Shown in pieces: positions 23,290-34,499 of a stretch of 64,000 nt of DNA. Source of the stretch: Microvelia longipes (Eukaryota; Arthropoda; Insecta; Hemiptera; Veliidae); assembly GCA_018340805.1 (NCBI GenBank), contig JACMZG010001863.1, positions 60,092,281-60,156,280 on the forward strand, written 5' to 3'. The notes beneath the pieces are model-generated. The model did not search any database and had not been told where the DNA came from. It worked only from the letters and a program-made list of their open reading frames with translations. The translations under genes and the position numbers were made by a program. The number at the start of each line of letters is the position of its first letter. Position 1 is the stretch's first letter.

Positions 23290-25936
23290 CATAGTAACTG
23301 TACCTCAGTTGTCATTTAAACTTAAAATAATATCAAGCAATCAAGCTTTAATATCAAGCTAAATACATTTAATGCTCCTGATTTTCCTTAATAAATCTGA
23401 CCTAACTCGAGCATAAAGCAGAAACTATTTTAAAGTTGAATTCTTAATTTACAACCCAAACCTATGATCACATTTTTTTATTTGGAATTTTTAATGGGAC
23501 TCAATATTTTTTTATGCATTTAGGTAAATTATACCAGTATTGCAGATGTAATATAACCACAAGAAACTTAGGAAAAATAAAATCAAACCAAGTTTCAGGT
23601 CGGATTAACTTTTAACTGCGAAGGGAAACAGCAGGACACCGCTGTCTTAATATTATTACCAAACTTTTCTTTTTATCTGTCTCGGACAAAACACATTCCA
23701 CTGACTTTTTTTTTATTCTTTCCTTTTTTTTTAAAAAAAAGTACTTAAAGCTGTGAAAGAGAAAAAATAAAAGAACGCTTCTGGGGTGGGTAATCAAATT
23801 TTATAGTACTTTATAGTAGTTTCCTTAAAAAAAAATCTTTTCAATAAAGTTATGGCAATTAAATATAAGTAAAAGAAAAATTGGGATATTAAAACAAAAA
23901 TGGAAGAAAAGTAAAATGGCGTCAAAAATTAATTAAAGTTATGAGAGGGGAAAACTTCGTCAAGTTTTCTATAAGCCTGTCTTTCCGTGACTGGAAGGGG
24001 CAGAGTGGAAAACTCGAGAAATGGGGAAAGATAGATTTGGGTAGTGTCACTTTACACCGAGTCCAACTAAATACGACGCCAGTTTTAAATTTGTAGCTGG
24101 TTCATACATATATCAGGTGTCTTCCAATGACGACCACGTAGATGTTCTTCCAAAGATTCTTGGAGATCTTCAAGCATCACCACCATAGATTCGGCCAAAG
24201 CGCTGAAAAAATGTATGTGATTACATATTTGAAGAAGTCTCCCACGGAGGAAGCATAACTACTGTTCGATCAGACGCAGTCATTACCAAAACATCTGAAC
24301 ATCATTGGAACTGACAACAAAAGCCGATGCAGTTAGTACTTAATGCTAAAATCAAACTTGTTTATTACAAAATAGCAAAGGAATTTTGCCATCACTAATA
24401 AACTTTGCTAATAAAAAAACCATAGGTTAGCGTCACCACGATATTAAATCAAACAGAGAATATGTCCAGTTAATTTATTCTTGATCATGATTTTGATCCT
24501 TAAAACCTTAAATTTTAAATTAACTTAAATTATTTCAAACAATTAAATGATTTTAACACTTGTCTTGAATTATTCAATAATTATAAACGTTTCAAGTTTA
24601 ATTTAATTTAAGAAATGAATACTGACTTAAAAGACATTTTAGATAAATAAATTATTAACTGATTACACTTATGTGAGCCATGATTGTATTAATTTAATTA
24701 AGAAAGTAGATTAATACAAATACATATATAAGATGTATGAATATGGGAAATAATTTTATAATATTGAAGATGCCTAGAAGATAACGGCGACTGTAGAAAT
24801 AAATGGCTAAATATATGCTCAAGTACTAACGCCAGAAATAATTATTGATGAGAAACATCTTGGTGCTTCAAGAACGTCTCACTTGCTCCGGATCCTTTCG
24901 GCGGGTTATTAATGTCATTGTGGGGGGGGAGGGGGAGCTGGTCTCTCGGCTATTTTCTTCGCAGAAGTTATATTAAATTAGATTTAGATGAAAGGAGTTC
25001 AAACTATAAGATGAGGATAGTCTACAAGGGATTTATGGAATTGTTAATGGTACACGGTGAAGAGTTCTCAAAGAGACAGGACGTTAGGGCTATCGTGGGT
25101 GATAACAAATAATTAAATACTATAAAATATTAACTGTTTAAAAGGAGAAAATAAAATAATTGAAAGATAATTGTTTTCAATTTCCAAAACTGAGGATAAA
25201 GAAGAGGCGGTTTTGTTTTGACTTTATAGTACGGTACAAAGCGTATAGGTTGGATAGAGGTAGTAGATTGATTAAGGTCTTAGATATGGAGGTTTAAACT
25301 TCACCGGAGATGGGGGGTGAGCTAGGGTGGGAGCGCTACTCCAGTAAAATATAACCCCTCCATGGAGAGGGGAAAGATTGATGAGAACTTGTCAGACAAA
25401 CAAAATAATTGATCACCTGCTTCATTAAACCAAAGGAGCCAAAAAAAACTTTGGCATGCTCTGTAAAGGTAAGCGAGTACCAAGCACAGGTCCCTCAACT
25501 TATCAATCAATATGTTACAACATGGCCGCTCTAATTAATGATTTTAAAACATGAAAAACATATCGTGTAAACAAGTCGGGCATTGCTTCGAGAAAGTTTT
25601 TGTAATTAATTAGTTAAGAAAATGAAAATTTAGCTGAAACCTAGACTCATAGTATACAACAGTTTTCTCTTAACTTTGCTCCCGAACAAAAATTAAACTG
25701 ACTGCTCTAGCTATGCGATGTCAAGTACTCGTACAAGATCCGTAGCCATATTAATATGATATTATGGAAAATTTAGAGACCTCAATACTACCTAAATTTA
25801 AATAAAATGTTTGCTCATAGTGTCAAAGTTAGCTTATACCTAAGTCATAATTTAGGTTTAGCAAGTCAAGCTTATGGTTCTAAGAGAGGTTATTGATCTT
25901 GAGACAAGTGCTAGCTTTACAAAAAATTAGTATTAA
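23290..25936. other. Spacer, no gene supported
   Basis: A minus-strand frame ending at 24085 has an acceptor-like TTTTTTCAG upstream and a charged stretch (LEDLQESLEEHLRGRHW), but it is interrupted by stops upstream and unrecognised. A G-rich run (G8-A-G5, 24922-24936) is notable only for composition. Confidence 0.35.
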
Positions 25937-26008
25937 ACATAGAGATATAATTACAATAGAGGCCCTATTGGTTGAAATTTGCAACATCGATCAAATAACC
26001 TGAGCACC

Positions 26009-26866
26009 TTCGATTGCATGGAGATGTATATATATAATACAGGGAGCATAGCCTATCTCAATGCATTGAGAGTCCTGAAACACCATTTTGGGGCTCTCAG
26101 GGGCTCTGTGTAACTTCAATGAAACCTCTTCTATGAGTAAGTTAAGGTTATAAGAAATTAATTTTTTGGCTTCCTCCACATTGTTTGTGGTTTGTTTTAT
26201 ATTTTCAGCGGGCTGAACTTCGGTATACGGTGCACCCTGTTATCAATACTATATATCGATATATTTTTAGTTTAGAGATATGACGTAGGAATAATCGATA
26301 TATGCCTTTTCTTTTACGTTTATGAACATATTTTATTATTTTTTTAAATGTTTTTGTTGTTTTTGTTTTTTTTTATTTGTTGTAAAATGGTTTATAACTA
26401 TTTTCATATTTTTTTATGTTTTTATAATGTTTTAACTATGTTTTCATAAGAATAATCGATAATACACCACATCTAATTTTATGTTACGCGTAATTTTTAC
26501 GTATTTTTGTGTTTGTTATTTTCAGGTTTTTTTATTATATTTTTGTTGTTAAGGTTTTCATTTATTTGTTGTATTGTTTTTTTTAATGTTTTAGTTATAA
26601 TTAATAATTTAACGACGCTGCTTATCTTTTAAGTGCTCAGTTCTCGTTTACATGTCGCGTAACTAAAAATATATCGATATATAGTATTGATAACAGGGTG
26701 CACCGTATACCGAAGATTTACCTTTCAGCGTTCTACTATATAACTCACTGTAATTTTGTTCAGTTTTATTTGATTATTGATAGTCGAATGTGGTCAGGTT
26801 ATTTTTTCGATGTTTCAAAATTTAACCAATAGGGCCCCTCTAGTAATATATCTCTATGTTCGATTG
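26009..26866 (-). mobile_element. hAT-like MITE family A inserted in A4 (A5)
   Basis: The element is 26017-26858, starting CATGGAGATG and ending ATATATCTCTATG. It has an exact 8-bp duplication TTCGATTG at 26009-26016 and 26859-26866. Without its own 520-bp insertion it is about 322 bp, matching the 309-bp copy at 13022. Orientation is opposite to its host. This exact duplication is the best evidence for the family's 8-bp target-site rule. Confidence 0.92.
26203..26730. mobile_element. TIR element family G, copy 1, nested in A5
   Basis: Element 26211-26722 (512 bp) has inverted termini of about 55 bp (GGCTGAACTTCGGTATACGG left, its inverted near-match right) that include TATATCGATATA. Flanks are an exact 8-bp duplication TTTCAGCG at 26203-26210 and 26723-26730. 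The interior is T-rich with no coding capacity. Subterminal sequence (ATGACGTAGGAATAATCGAT) recurs in the second copy at 60104. 8-bp duplications suggest hAT, P or Merlin-like mobilisation; the GG..CC ends are not the usual hAT CA..TG. Confidence 0.92.
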
Positions 26867-26908
26867 ATGTTGGCCTGATATTGTAATCAAATAAAGAGTT
26901 AAAAATGT

Positions 26909-26975
26909 AAAAAAGATCGTTTGCTGTCTAAAAAAGATCGTTTGCTGTACAAAAAACATCGTTTGCTGTACAAAA
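26909..26975 (+). repeat. 21-bp triplication
   Basis: Three units of AAAAAAGATCGTTTGCTGT plus two variable bases, with a trailing partial fourth. Confidence 0.85.
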
Positions 26976-27119
26976 AACGAGCGAAAAGGCAAAGATTGAT
27001 TTCTTATAATATTAAATCGCTCTTCGTAAAAGTTTTAAAGAGGTTACACAGAGCCCCTAAGAACACCAATAATATGTTAAGCCTCTTAATGTACTGAGAC
27101 AGGGTGCAACCCTCTAGAA

Positions 27120-27134
27120 CCCCCCCCCCCCCCC
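27120..27134 (+). repeat. 15-base poly-C run
   Basis: Fifteen consecutive C replace the expected right terminus of the A4 element. Confidence 0.9.
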
Positions 27135-28138
27135 GATTTGGTTACGATGGTTACAAATTTGTTAAAGATTTGTACGATTAAAATTGAATTAGGTAAATTA
27201 AAAACTTTTTGGGTACAGTCCTATGAGCCTGTCGCAGTTATTATTCCAGTAGTACTATGCAAACCACATTATTTCATATCAGGTACCCATCCAGTTTATT
27301 CCTTGTAGAATTCGCGTTATTTATTTTTGTTATACAATTCATTACTCAAGATAGCATTAATGAAGCCAAAGCATTAACACAAATGTAACATGGAAATGTT
27401 ATGCGGATTTTATAACATAATTTTGGCTTAGAAAGAATTTTATAAGGTTGGCAATAGTCTGCCTTGTCGAGTGAAAATCATATAATACAGATAAATATAA
27501 TATTTAAAGTAGCAAACATAATAAGCAGCATAATATCGTGTCATGCGATTTGAATAAATTGTCAACAAATCTTGCGTCATATCCCAATATAATAAATACA
27601 TGAATTTAATAAACTAATTCCTAAAATAAAAAAAAATGAAATAGAATCTTTAGTGTTGAATTGTTCTGCCAAAGTCATGTTGTGTCGTCTCTTCATGGCG
27701 ATAAAAGAAAAAAAAATATGGAAGACATGTAGACGTATGTAAAACAAGAAAAAAAACCACAAAGAGAATAGAAAAGGGTTCGAATACACGAGGAGGGGAA
27801 ATAAGTTTAAAGCACAAACTGAGGGGGAAAAAAATTCTGTGCGAGTTTGTCTTTTAAAACAAGACTTTATTTGGCCCTTATTGCTTAAACACCGGCGGCT
27901 GGAGCGAAGCCAGCACACAAGTTTTTGTGCTGTTTTTGTGGCAGAACACAACAAATTTCGTGTCACAGAAACAAGAGGTAAATGCTTTACTAAACATTTC
28001 TCTTAAATAAACACAGGAGGAAAAAAACATGTTTGTAACACGCCAAAACTTAATGCCAGCAAAATACAATCAACTTTTATTCCAAAGAAATTAATAAATT
28101 ATATTTCACATTAAAAGACAGAATAAAAGGAAATGATT
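27135..28138. other. Spacer, no gene seen
   Basis: The 129-residue minus-strand frame at 27577-27966 is Phe/Leu/Ser-rich, without domain features, and I regard it as spurious. Confidence 0.45.
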
Positions 28139-28155
28139 ATATATAATATATATAT

Positions 28156-28186
<31 letters not shown>

Positions 28187-28190
28187 AATA
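28139..28190. repeat. (AT)n microsatellite
   Basis: Alternating TA with a few AA/TT interruptions. Confidence 0.95.
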
Positions 28191-28412
28191 TATTTTAAAA
28201 AAATATTTTTGTACATTCGTGAAATATTTATGGTGAATCTAACAGTTTCATAATCTCAATTTTTTATCAGTAAACAAAATAGAATTTCATTTCCCAAAAA
28301 ACTGTAGATAAAAGTAATAACAATATATAATAATAATAGCTTTATTGATACTTTTTTAGAAGCCAAAGCCTTCCTCATTTAAGGAGTAAGTATAGTCCTA
28401 TATTACGATTTG

Positions 28413-28933
28413 GTATAAATCGAAAATCTTGAATAAATGGGATGACGCACTAAGTTGATTTGTCATACAACAAAGTGACCCCATCGGTGATCGAAAAATA
28501 GATAAGAATTCACACGTCAAAACCCAACAGCACATGCTTGGTACAAATTGCGCATGCATACAATCCTTATAAAAGAGCAGGTCTTAAATTTTAGAGGCAA
28601 ACTTACCTCTCAATGGTTTACCATCGTTTATTGCTTGAGAAGGTTATAAACAAGCTTTAATTATCACTCATTATAGTGACTGTATAGTCCATAATTTAAA
28701 ATTAAATAAGCACAAATGACTTAACAAGCACCAAATGTAACAATCACAAGAAGCACAGAATAAAGTTGAGCAACTCTCGACAACCTTGCTACATAACCTG
28801 CGTTTGACGCCTTTTTTAATTATAAACATGGGAAGGTAAGTTTGCTCCAATTTCTCAATCTCATACAACTTCTATGAGGTCAGAAAAGTTCCTTAATGTG
28901 TCATTCCTTTTTTTCATGATCCTTGGTATAAAT
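28413..28933 (-). mobile_element. hAT-like MITE family B, complete copy
   Basis: Element 28421-28925 (505 bp) starts CGAAAATCTTGAATAAATGG and ends ATGATCCTTG. It is flanked by an exact 8-bp duplication GTATAAAT (28413-28420 and 28926-28933). It is the reverse complement of the 52399 copy throughout (TCATTTGTGCTTATTTAA, TTGCTTGAGAAGG on the appropriate strands). CA..TG-type ends and 8-bp duplication indicate a hAT-like non-autonomous element. Confidence 0.92.
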
Positions 28934-29231
28934 TGATACAGTCTTTTTCCAGGTTACTCTATCTAACGCAGCTCTATGCCAAACACGGGCTAAACGCTCC
29001 ACAAACTCGTGTCTCCGTCTAGAAGCTAGCCTGCCTCTGCTTCTGCTGAATCAGTCTAATCATTCTGTCAGCACTCTCGCTCCTGCTGACTTATACAGCC
29101 CATTTCCATTTCAATTCATGACTTGTTATCATTTGGCTTTTAGTGTTGCTAACGTTTTGAGCTTTACTTATATAGATATATATCTTATTATATATTATTA
29201 TTATTATTATTATTATTATTTATTATTTATA

Positions 29232-29271
<40 letters not shown>

Positions 29272-29593
29272 ATATATATTTATATATATATATTATATAA
29301 TACTTATATAGATCTAAGCATTTGACTTTGGGTGAAAACTAACTTATTATTTAAATCTTAAGTCAAAAACCAGGTCTGACATTCATATAATATAGTTAAA
29401 AGTTTGCAACACTTAAACCTTCACGTTACTAGATATTATACTCTTTAATATTTTCTTTAATAGCCATCATTTTCTCCAACCTAATAAACATATACTGTTA
29501 TTTATTTTTCTTTCCTTATCTTCAGAGAGCACGTCGTGCTAATTGAGACTAGAACTTAATCACTGATATAACTTTATTAGTTGAGAGCTCGAG
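28934..29593. other. Spacer with (TTA)n/(AT)n at 29190-29310
   Basis: The microsatellite begins with ATT repeats and turns into TA repeats. The GC-richer patch at 28950-29090 contains nothing I recognise. Confidence 0.5.
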
Positions 29594-29660
29594 TGTTGCC
29601 CCGCCTGCTGATGATGGCGTTATGCCGAAACCGGTCCAGGGATATTCATATCCAACAGCA
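29594..29660 (+). ncRNA. Type I hammerhead ribozyme candidate
   Basis: CUGAUGA is at 29608-29614, then one extra U. Helix II is GGC/GCC with loop GUUAU (29616-29626), followed by GAAAC (29627-29631) and CGGUC. The predicted cleavage site follows C29636 in a GUC triplet. Helix I pairs CCUG (29604-29607) with CAGG (29637-29640) and, beyond an internal loop, UGUUG (29594-29598) with CAACA downstream (about 29653-29657). Helix III is two pairs with a tiny loop, as in animal retroelement hammerheads. The extra U between A9 and helix II is the only core deviation. The host repeat is unidentified. Confidence 0.6.
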
Positions 29661-29755
29661 AGTATCGACAGTAGCTGATTCTTCGATTGCTTCTTCAACT
29701 TGCGGTAAATACAATCTTTTTGATATTATTTATTTTATTTACAAGTGTGCAGAAA

Positions 29756-30320
29756 AATAATTTATCTCCTCCTTGTATTGTAAGTTCTCACACTGTAAAT
29801 GTACTTTTACTCCCTAGGGAGGAAAAGTAAAAGTGTTGCCAACTTGACAAAACTTTTTAGTAAAATTTTTAGAAATTTTAGGAAATTTTTAGGATTTTTT
29901 CGGTGTTATGTTAAATTTGTTATGTTTAAATTACAAATATAGTATTACACATTATTCTATTGACAGCTTACAATAAAATAATGTGAAGATAGTGGCTTTA
30001 TTCTCTCTTCATCAGAGTAATTGACATGGTAAGAATAAACTAAACTAACACAACAACAATTAAGGAGCTGAAGAATATATTAATAGTTGTTAGTATTAGT
30101 TCTCTAGTCATAGATAAAATTTAATATGCAACAAGGGATGAAAGTTTTCAGCTCTCGTATTATCTCCCTCGGCAAGCCTCGGGAGCTAACTAGTTTATCT
30201 CCCTCGGCCTACCGGCCTCGTGAGCTAATGAAGTTTCCTCCATCGGCGCTGCCTGAGGACGAAACTTTAACTTGAGCTGTAAAACTTACTTACATCCCTT
30301 GTTGCATAAACAACTATTTT
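29756..30320 (+). mobile_element. Repeat family F, copy 1
   Basis: It is homologous over its whole length to 44684-45330, with only scattered substitutions and small indels. The blocks are TCCCTAGGGAGGAAAAGTAA, GACAGCTTACAATAAAATAA, CTTCATCAGAGTAATTGACA and a 3' hairpin module (30125-30309). No open frame. No TSD found, so class unknown. Confidence 0.8.
30125..30309. repeat. Multi-branched hairpin module of family F
   Basis: The outer arms TATGCAACAAGGGATG and CATCCCTTGTTGCATA are exact (16 bp). An inner pair is AGTTTTCAGCTC / GAGCTGTAAAACT. They enclose three hairpins: CTCCC..GGC-AA-GCC..GGGAG, CTC..GGCC-TACC-GGCC..GAG and GTTTC..GGC-GCT-GCC..GAAAC. The copy at about 45.1 kb keeps the arms but has four hairpins. 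Confidence 0.75.
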
Positions 30321-30859
30321 CTCTTGTTAACTTACTGCTATATTCTGGTATTGAAAGTGTGCTAAGTATTGTTTCATTACAAAAGCCTTGAGGGCATTAA
30401 AGGGAGCAAAGTAGGATTGACAGAAAACATATTGAAATCAGAAGTGCATAAAGGGACTTTTATTTACAGGCTTGGTATAACTGAATTATCTAGGCGTAGT
30501 GGGTGGCCTCTACCCTCACAGCGAGGAGGTCAAATAATTCCATTAACTAGCTAACAATACACTTTACTACTTACTGGTTTACTCGCCTCGAATGGTGTGA
30601 AGATAAAATTGAATTTGGATTTGAAACTCGTGAAGATTTCTTCCCTGTCCTCCCTCTTAGGAGAAACAACATGTAACATACGTGATGATAAGGGGTGCCC
30701 CCCAAGGGGAGGAGCTAAGGGATTAAAACCCCCAATCACAATTCAAAAATGTTATGCTACTCCGCAATACTTGCGAATCCTCCAGTTTGGTATGTTTAAA
30801 CGCAAAATTTTTACTCGCTCGCAATATATAAATATATATATTGCGTTGTTACATAAGGA

Positions 30860-31573
30860 GAGAGAAGAGAGATCTTGTCCTCTATATAAAGAACTAAATA
30901 TTCTTAATATTGAGTTTATGTGGCAAATGACATCTCTTATCTTTTTTTATAAACATAATAAATCTGTTAAAAGATATCCTTAGAGTGAGCGTGAATGGAG
31001 TCCATCATAAATAATGAAAGAAAAGAAGTATCTCCACAAAATAAAACTTTATTGGCTAAGCGCTTTCAACCTAACTAGAGGCCATCATCAGTGCAAAACC
31101 GTTGAGATGTAAAGAAGAAGAGAAGTGAGTCTATTTTCTATTAGATATAAGAGTCAGACTCTAGAAAAACAGATAGACTCACTATTTCTATTTTCTATTA
31201 GATATCTAATAGAAAAACATAGACTCACTTCTCTTTACATCTCAACGGTTTTGCACTGATGATGGCCTCTAGTTAAGTTGAAAGCGCTTTGCCAATAAAG
31301 TTTTTTTTGTAGAGAGACTTCTTTCTTTTATTATTTCTGTTAAAAGAGTTTCTGGTGTAACCAGAGCAGCAAAAAAGAATACTCAATTAGAACCTTCAGT
31401 GAAAACAACCTTGGGGCAAAGACATTGAAACTACACATCCACTAAATTGTACAATAAACTACCAGATAACATAAATTTTAATATATCTAAAAAAATACAA
31501 AAACAAAATTAAAACTATTCTTATTGATAGAAAATACAACACATATTTAAAATCCGTAGATACATATATTTAA
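30860..31573 (+). pseudogene. LINE ORF2 C-terminal relic (CR1/Jockey-like), interrupted
   Basis: Upstream of the insertion the frame reads CPLYKELNILNIEFMWQM followed by FFYKHNKSVKR. Downstream it resumes at 31337 with SVKRVSGVTRAAKKN, TTLGQRH, then KLYNKLPDNIN. One internal stop and a frameshift follow, with KNKIKTILI ending at the stop 31571-31573. The order (PLYKELNIL..Y..T-R..G-R..KLYN-LP..K) is characteristic of the region C-terminal to reverse transcriptase in CR1/L2/Jockey-type LINEs. The RT domain itself is not in the window. A foldback element with an 11-bp duplication (CTGTTAAAAGA) splits the frame. Confidence 0.75.
30964..31347. mobile_element. Foldback element with tail, inserted in LINE relic (P5)
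   Basis: The insertion 30975-31336 is flanked by exact 11-bp direct repeats CTGTTAAAAGA (30964-30974, 31337-31347); removing it rejoins the LINE reading frame. A ~34-bp one-sided tail (30975-31008) precedes inverted arms of about 150 bp. Each arm carries a hammerhead-like motif: minus 31091-31064 and plus 31256-31283, CUGAUGA-U-GGCCU..AGGUU-GAAA (with one base different in the right arm). Tail plus inverted terminal repeats plus a variable duplication recalls Penelope-like retroelements. No ORF. Confidence 0.82.
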
Positions 31574-31838
31574 AAAGAAAATAGTACTGAAAGATAGATG
31601 ACTAGATGTTTCTTTAAATTAGTATAAGAAAACAACATCCTCTTTGCAGCACAAGACTAATGTCTTACAGCAGAGAGTATTTTCCTATATGCTGATTGTA
31701 ACTGATCTGCTATATTTATATAATGAATGAATAAATTTGCTTATTATATAAAAATGTTGAAACTGTCATTACCTTAAATTATGGAGTCAGTTATTTTGTA
31801 CTTAAATTTATTTGAATAAAGAAATATTATAATGTGTA
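31574..31838. other. Possible LINE 3' flank, then spacer
   Basis: AT-rich sequence after the LINE stop; no poly-A or simple-repeat tail clearly marks the element end. Confidence 0.35.
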
Positions 31839-31998
<160 letters not shown>

Positions 31999-31999
31999 A

Positions 32000-33775
32000 G
32001 AACAAGATTAGGTTCATGGTACTCCACGGAGGATCCGTTCAACATGAAAACTAATTTTAATGAAAATGTCAGTTAAGTTTCTTTAAATTTCACCCTTAAC
32101 TTTGAAAATTTTAATTTAACAAATTAAAAAAAAGTTTCTATAAGGAAAGTTATTTATTAAGGGAAAGTATGAAGAAAGTCGAGCTGACATGTTTGACTCG
32201 TTTAAACTTTCCCAGTCTCCATTTGTAATTATAATTAATGTTTTCTAATTTAACTAGATATTTTCTTATTTAACTTTCTTTACTCTCTAGGGATTAAAAG
32301 TTAAACAGAAAGTTTAAATGAGATGAGATAATTGTATTTTCTGGAGCCCAACTTCTTTCCCTCGATTGTCATCCAGGGAACCTTGAAATTATTTAAAATC
32401 GTGGAAATTTTAACAAGAATTTAACAAAAATTTTCAATTTAATGAAATTAATTTGTTTATTCCTTGCTACAGAATCAAGTTCGAATTAAACATAGAGACA
32501 GTGACGTAGCAAAACGTTAGAACACGCTTACAATAGCCCCGTTGTGAATGTTGTAAATGCCCTTAAAAGCTGAGAACAGGCGATTTGTTTAAAATATTTT
32601 TTTTTTTATTACCAAGACTATATGCTGCAACTATCTCCTTCTAATTTACCGCATCCTCAGAAAGGCAACTCCATTACAATCGGTTTAGGAAATATTCATC
32701 AAGCAGTAAGCTCTACACACACACACACACAAATAAATAAATAAAATATATATATTATATATATATATATTATATATTATATTATATATATATATATAGA
32801 CACACACACAATATTTCATCACAGGAAGGAAATACAAGAAACAATCATTGTTAATAGCTAAATCGCGACGACTTTTTTTTAGTAATAAATGCAATTTGTA
32901 AAAATTGTTTTAAATAGAATTAAAATACCGCATTCAAAAACTCCTATAAAATCTACACAAAATTCGAGTAAATAATTTCTACTTGGTGGCTTGATATACA
33001 TCGTATTCAATCTTGCTTATTAATAACAACTATGACGCTGGAAATATAAGAACCATTGGATTATAAACAGAACATTGTTTGGGAAAATATAAATAAAAGC
33101 GTTCGAGATAGAGTCATGCAAGAGATTTCCAATTATCAACGGTTTCATCTCATCACGTACTGCTTGTATATCCCTCATCACTGCCTCGCCAGTAAACTTA
33201 CACATCTCATCATCTGTTAAAACAACGTTCCACGGAAAATACCTGCTCGCATCTCATTTTAGCATAAAGCCACGTACCGGGTTTCCGATCTTATTTCGTG
33301 CGGACCTAAACAAATTTTTTTTAGCTCATCTATTTTAAATATTTTTCAGAAAAATGAAGGAGTAGTTTAAAGTAGAGAAGGTTTTTCTTGCGAATATTTA
33401 ATAAAAAATACAGTACAACTCAGCGTTTGACCGTTTTGACAGCTAAGAGTAGGTTTTGTTTAGTTTCACGCACGGAATTAGTTTAGGAGCATAAAACAAA
33501 GCCTATAACGTAGATTACAAAAAAATGTTAGATTCTAAACGTTTTTAAAGTAATTTTGCAATTATAAAGAAATAAATACTCTAAAATTCGTGCCCTGGGG
33601 ACTATAAACTGAAATACAAATCTGCAAGGGTTAAATTAATAAATTACTTCTGCTACAAGTTTTTTTATCACGTTTAATGTTCTAAAAATATTATTTAATC
33701 GATTTATAGTATAAATGAATAAAGTTCTTTAATATATACTTGTGAAAATCAATAAAATACTAAATATATATAAAA
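32000..33775. other. Spacer with (CA)n/(AT)n microsatellite at 32716-32811
   Basis: The microsatellite is composite: ACACAC, AAAT repeats, AT repeats and again ACACAC. The rest is AT-rich without recognisable gene or repeat. Confidence 0.5.
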
Positions 33776-33905
33776 CTCGAAACGAGGTACCTTGGAACAT
33801 TTCCTTATAACATCGGAATCGCTACGCTCATACTTTCTACTTCGGACTCGCTTCGCCCGTCCTCATAATACACAATTCACCAAATTTTTACTGCAACACG
33901 ACTTT
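33776..33905 (+). mobile_element. C/D element 5' fragment
   Basis: It has GAGGTACCTTGGAACATTTC, ATCGCTACGCTCAT and GGACTCGCTTCGCCCGTCCT in the family order, ending near TACTGCAACACGA. Confidence 0.65.
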
Positions 33906-33909
33906 GGTC

Positions 33910-34499
33910 TTGCTATCCGTGACTTTAATAATCTGTAATTTTGCTTATAAATAAATAGTAGACTTTAAGATTGTAAGTCAGGATAAGTCTTAGAGTAATG
34001 GGCTAAACTATTTTTCCTATTTCCTAGTATACCTTAGAGAAAATCACGCAATACGTTACTGCGTTACATAACCCAACCCCCGTGTCTAGCTTAACTAGGT
34101 AACCAAAGTTAATCTAATATGCTAGGTGCATGGTTAAGTATACGGTATTTCAAATATGGATACCTAAATAAGAGTGGATTTTACTCAGACAAGACTGCTA
34201 TATTTCATTTCCAAAAGAATTTCCCGATACCTTCCTCTAGTTGAGGACATCAAGGTTACGTAATATTTTTACTTTTAAAACTGAACCCAAGGTTTTCCTT
34301 GACTGTCATTTACAGAGCGAACTGACACCTAAACAAGTTGTCTGGGGATGATTAGACAGATGGGTGAGTGGCGTAACGAGGCGCGTGACTCGCCACTTTC
34401 AGGCGCCTACAGCCAGACTTCTCCAGCAAAATCATCTTTGTCTAACTATACAAACATTACAAACAATAATTTCAGCGAGAAGTATATATAATACTTGGT
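33910..34499. other. Spacer, nothing recognised
   Basis: A locally GC-richer stretch at 34360-34430 contains a small inverted repeat (AGTGGCG / CGCCACT). No coding signal. Confidence 0.45.

Larger units (their letters stand above)
25938..27119 (+). mobile_element. hAT-like MITE family A host copy (A4), split by A5
   Basis: The left end CATAGAGATATAATTACAAT lies at 25938-26016 and the right half at 26859-27119 (GTTTTAAAGAGGTTACACAG ... CAACCCTCTAG). A second family A copy sits between them, flanked by duplicated TTCGATTG. The right terminus has decayed into a 15-base C-run. The right half also holds a 21-bp triplication at 26909-26975. Confidence 0.85.

Noticed and set aside
24085..24260. Terminal exon on the minus strand after TTTTTTCAG
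   Set aside because: The frame is short, unrecognised, and the only nearby donor would define a 22-nt intron, which is implausibly short for an animal.
30597..30860. N-terminal part of the 128-residue frame upstream of the LINE motifs
   Set aside because: Only the part from about 30860 onward resembles LINE sequence; the upstream residues look like a chance extension.
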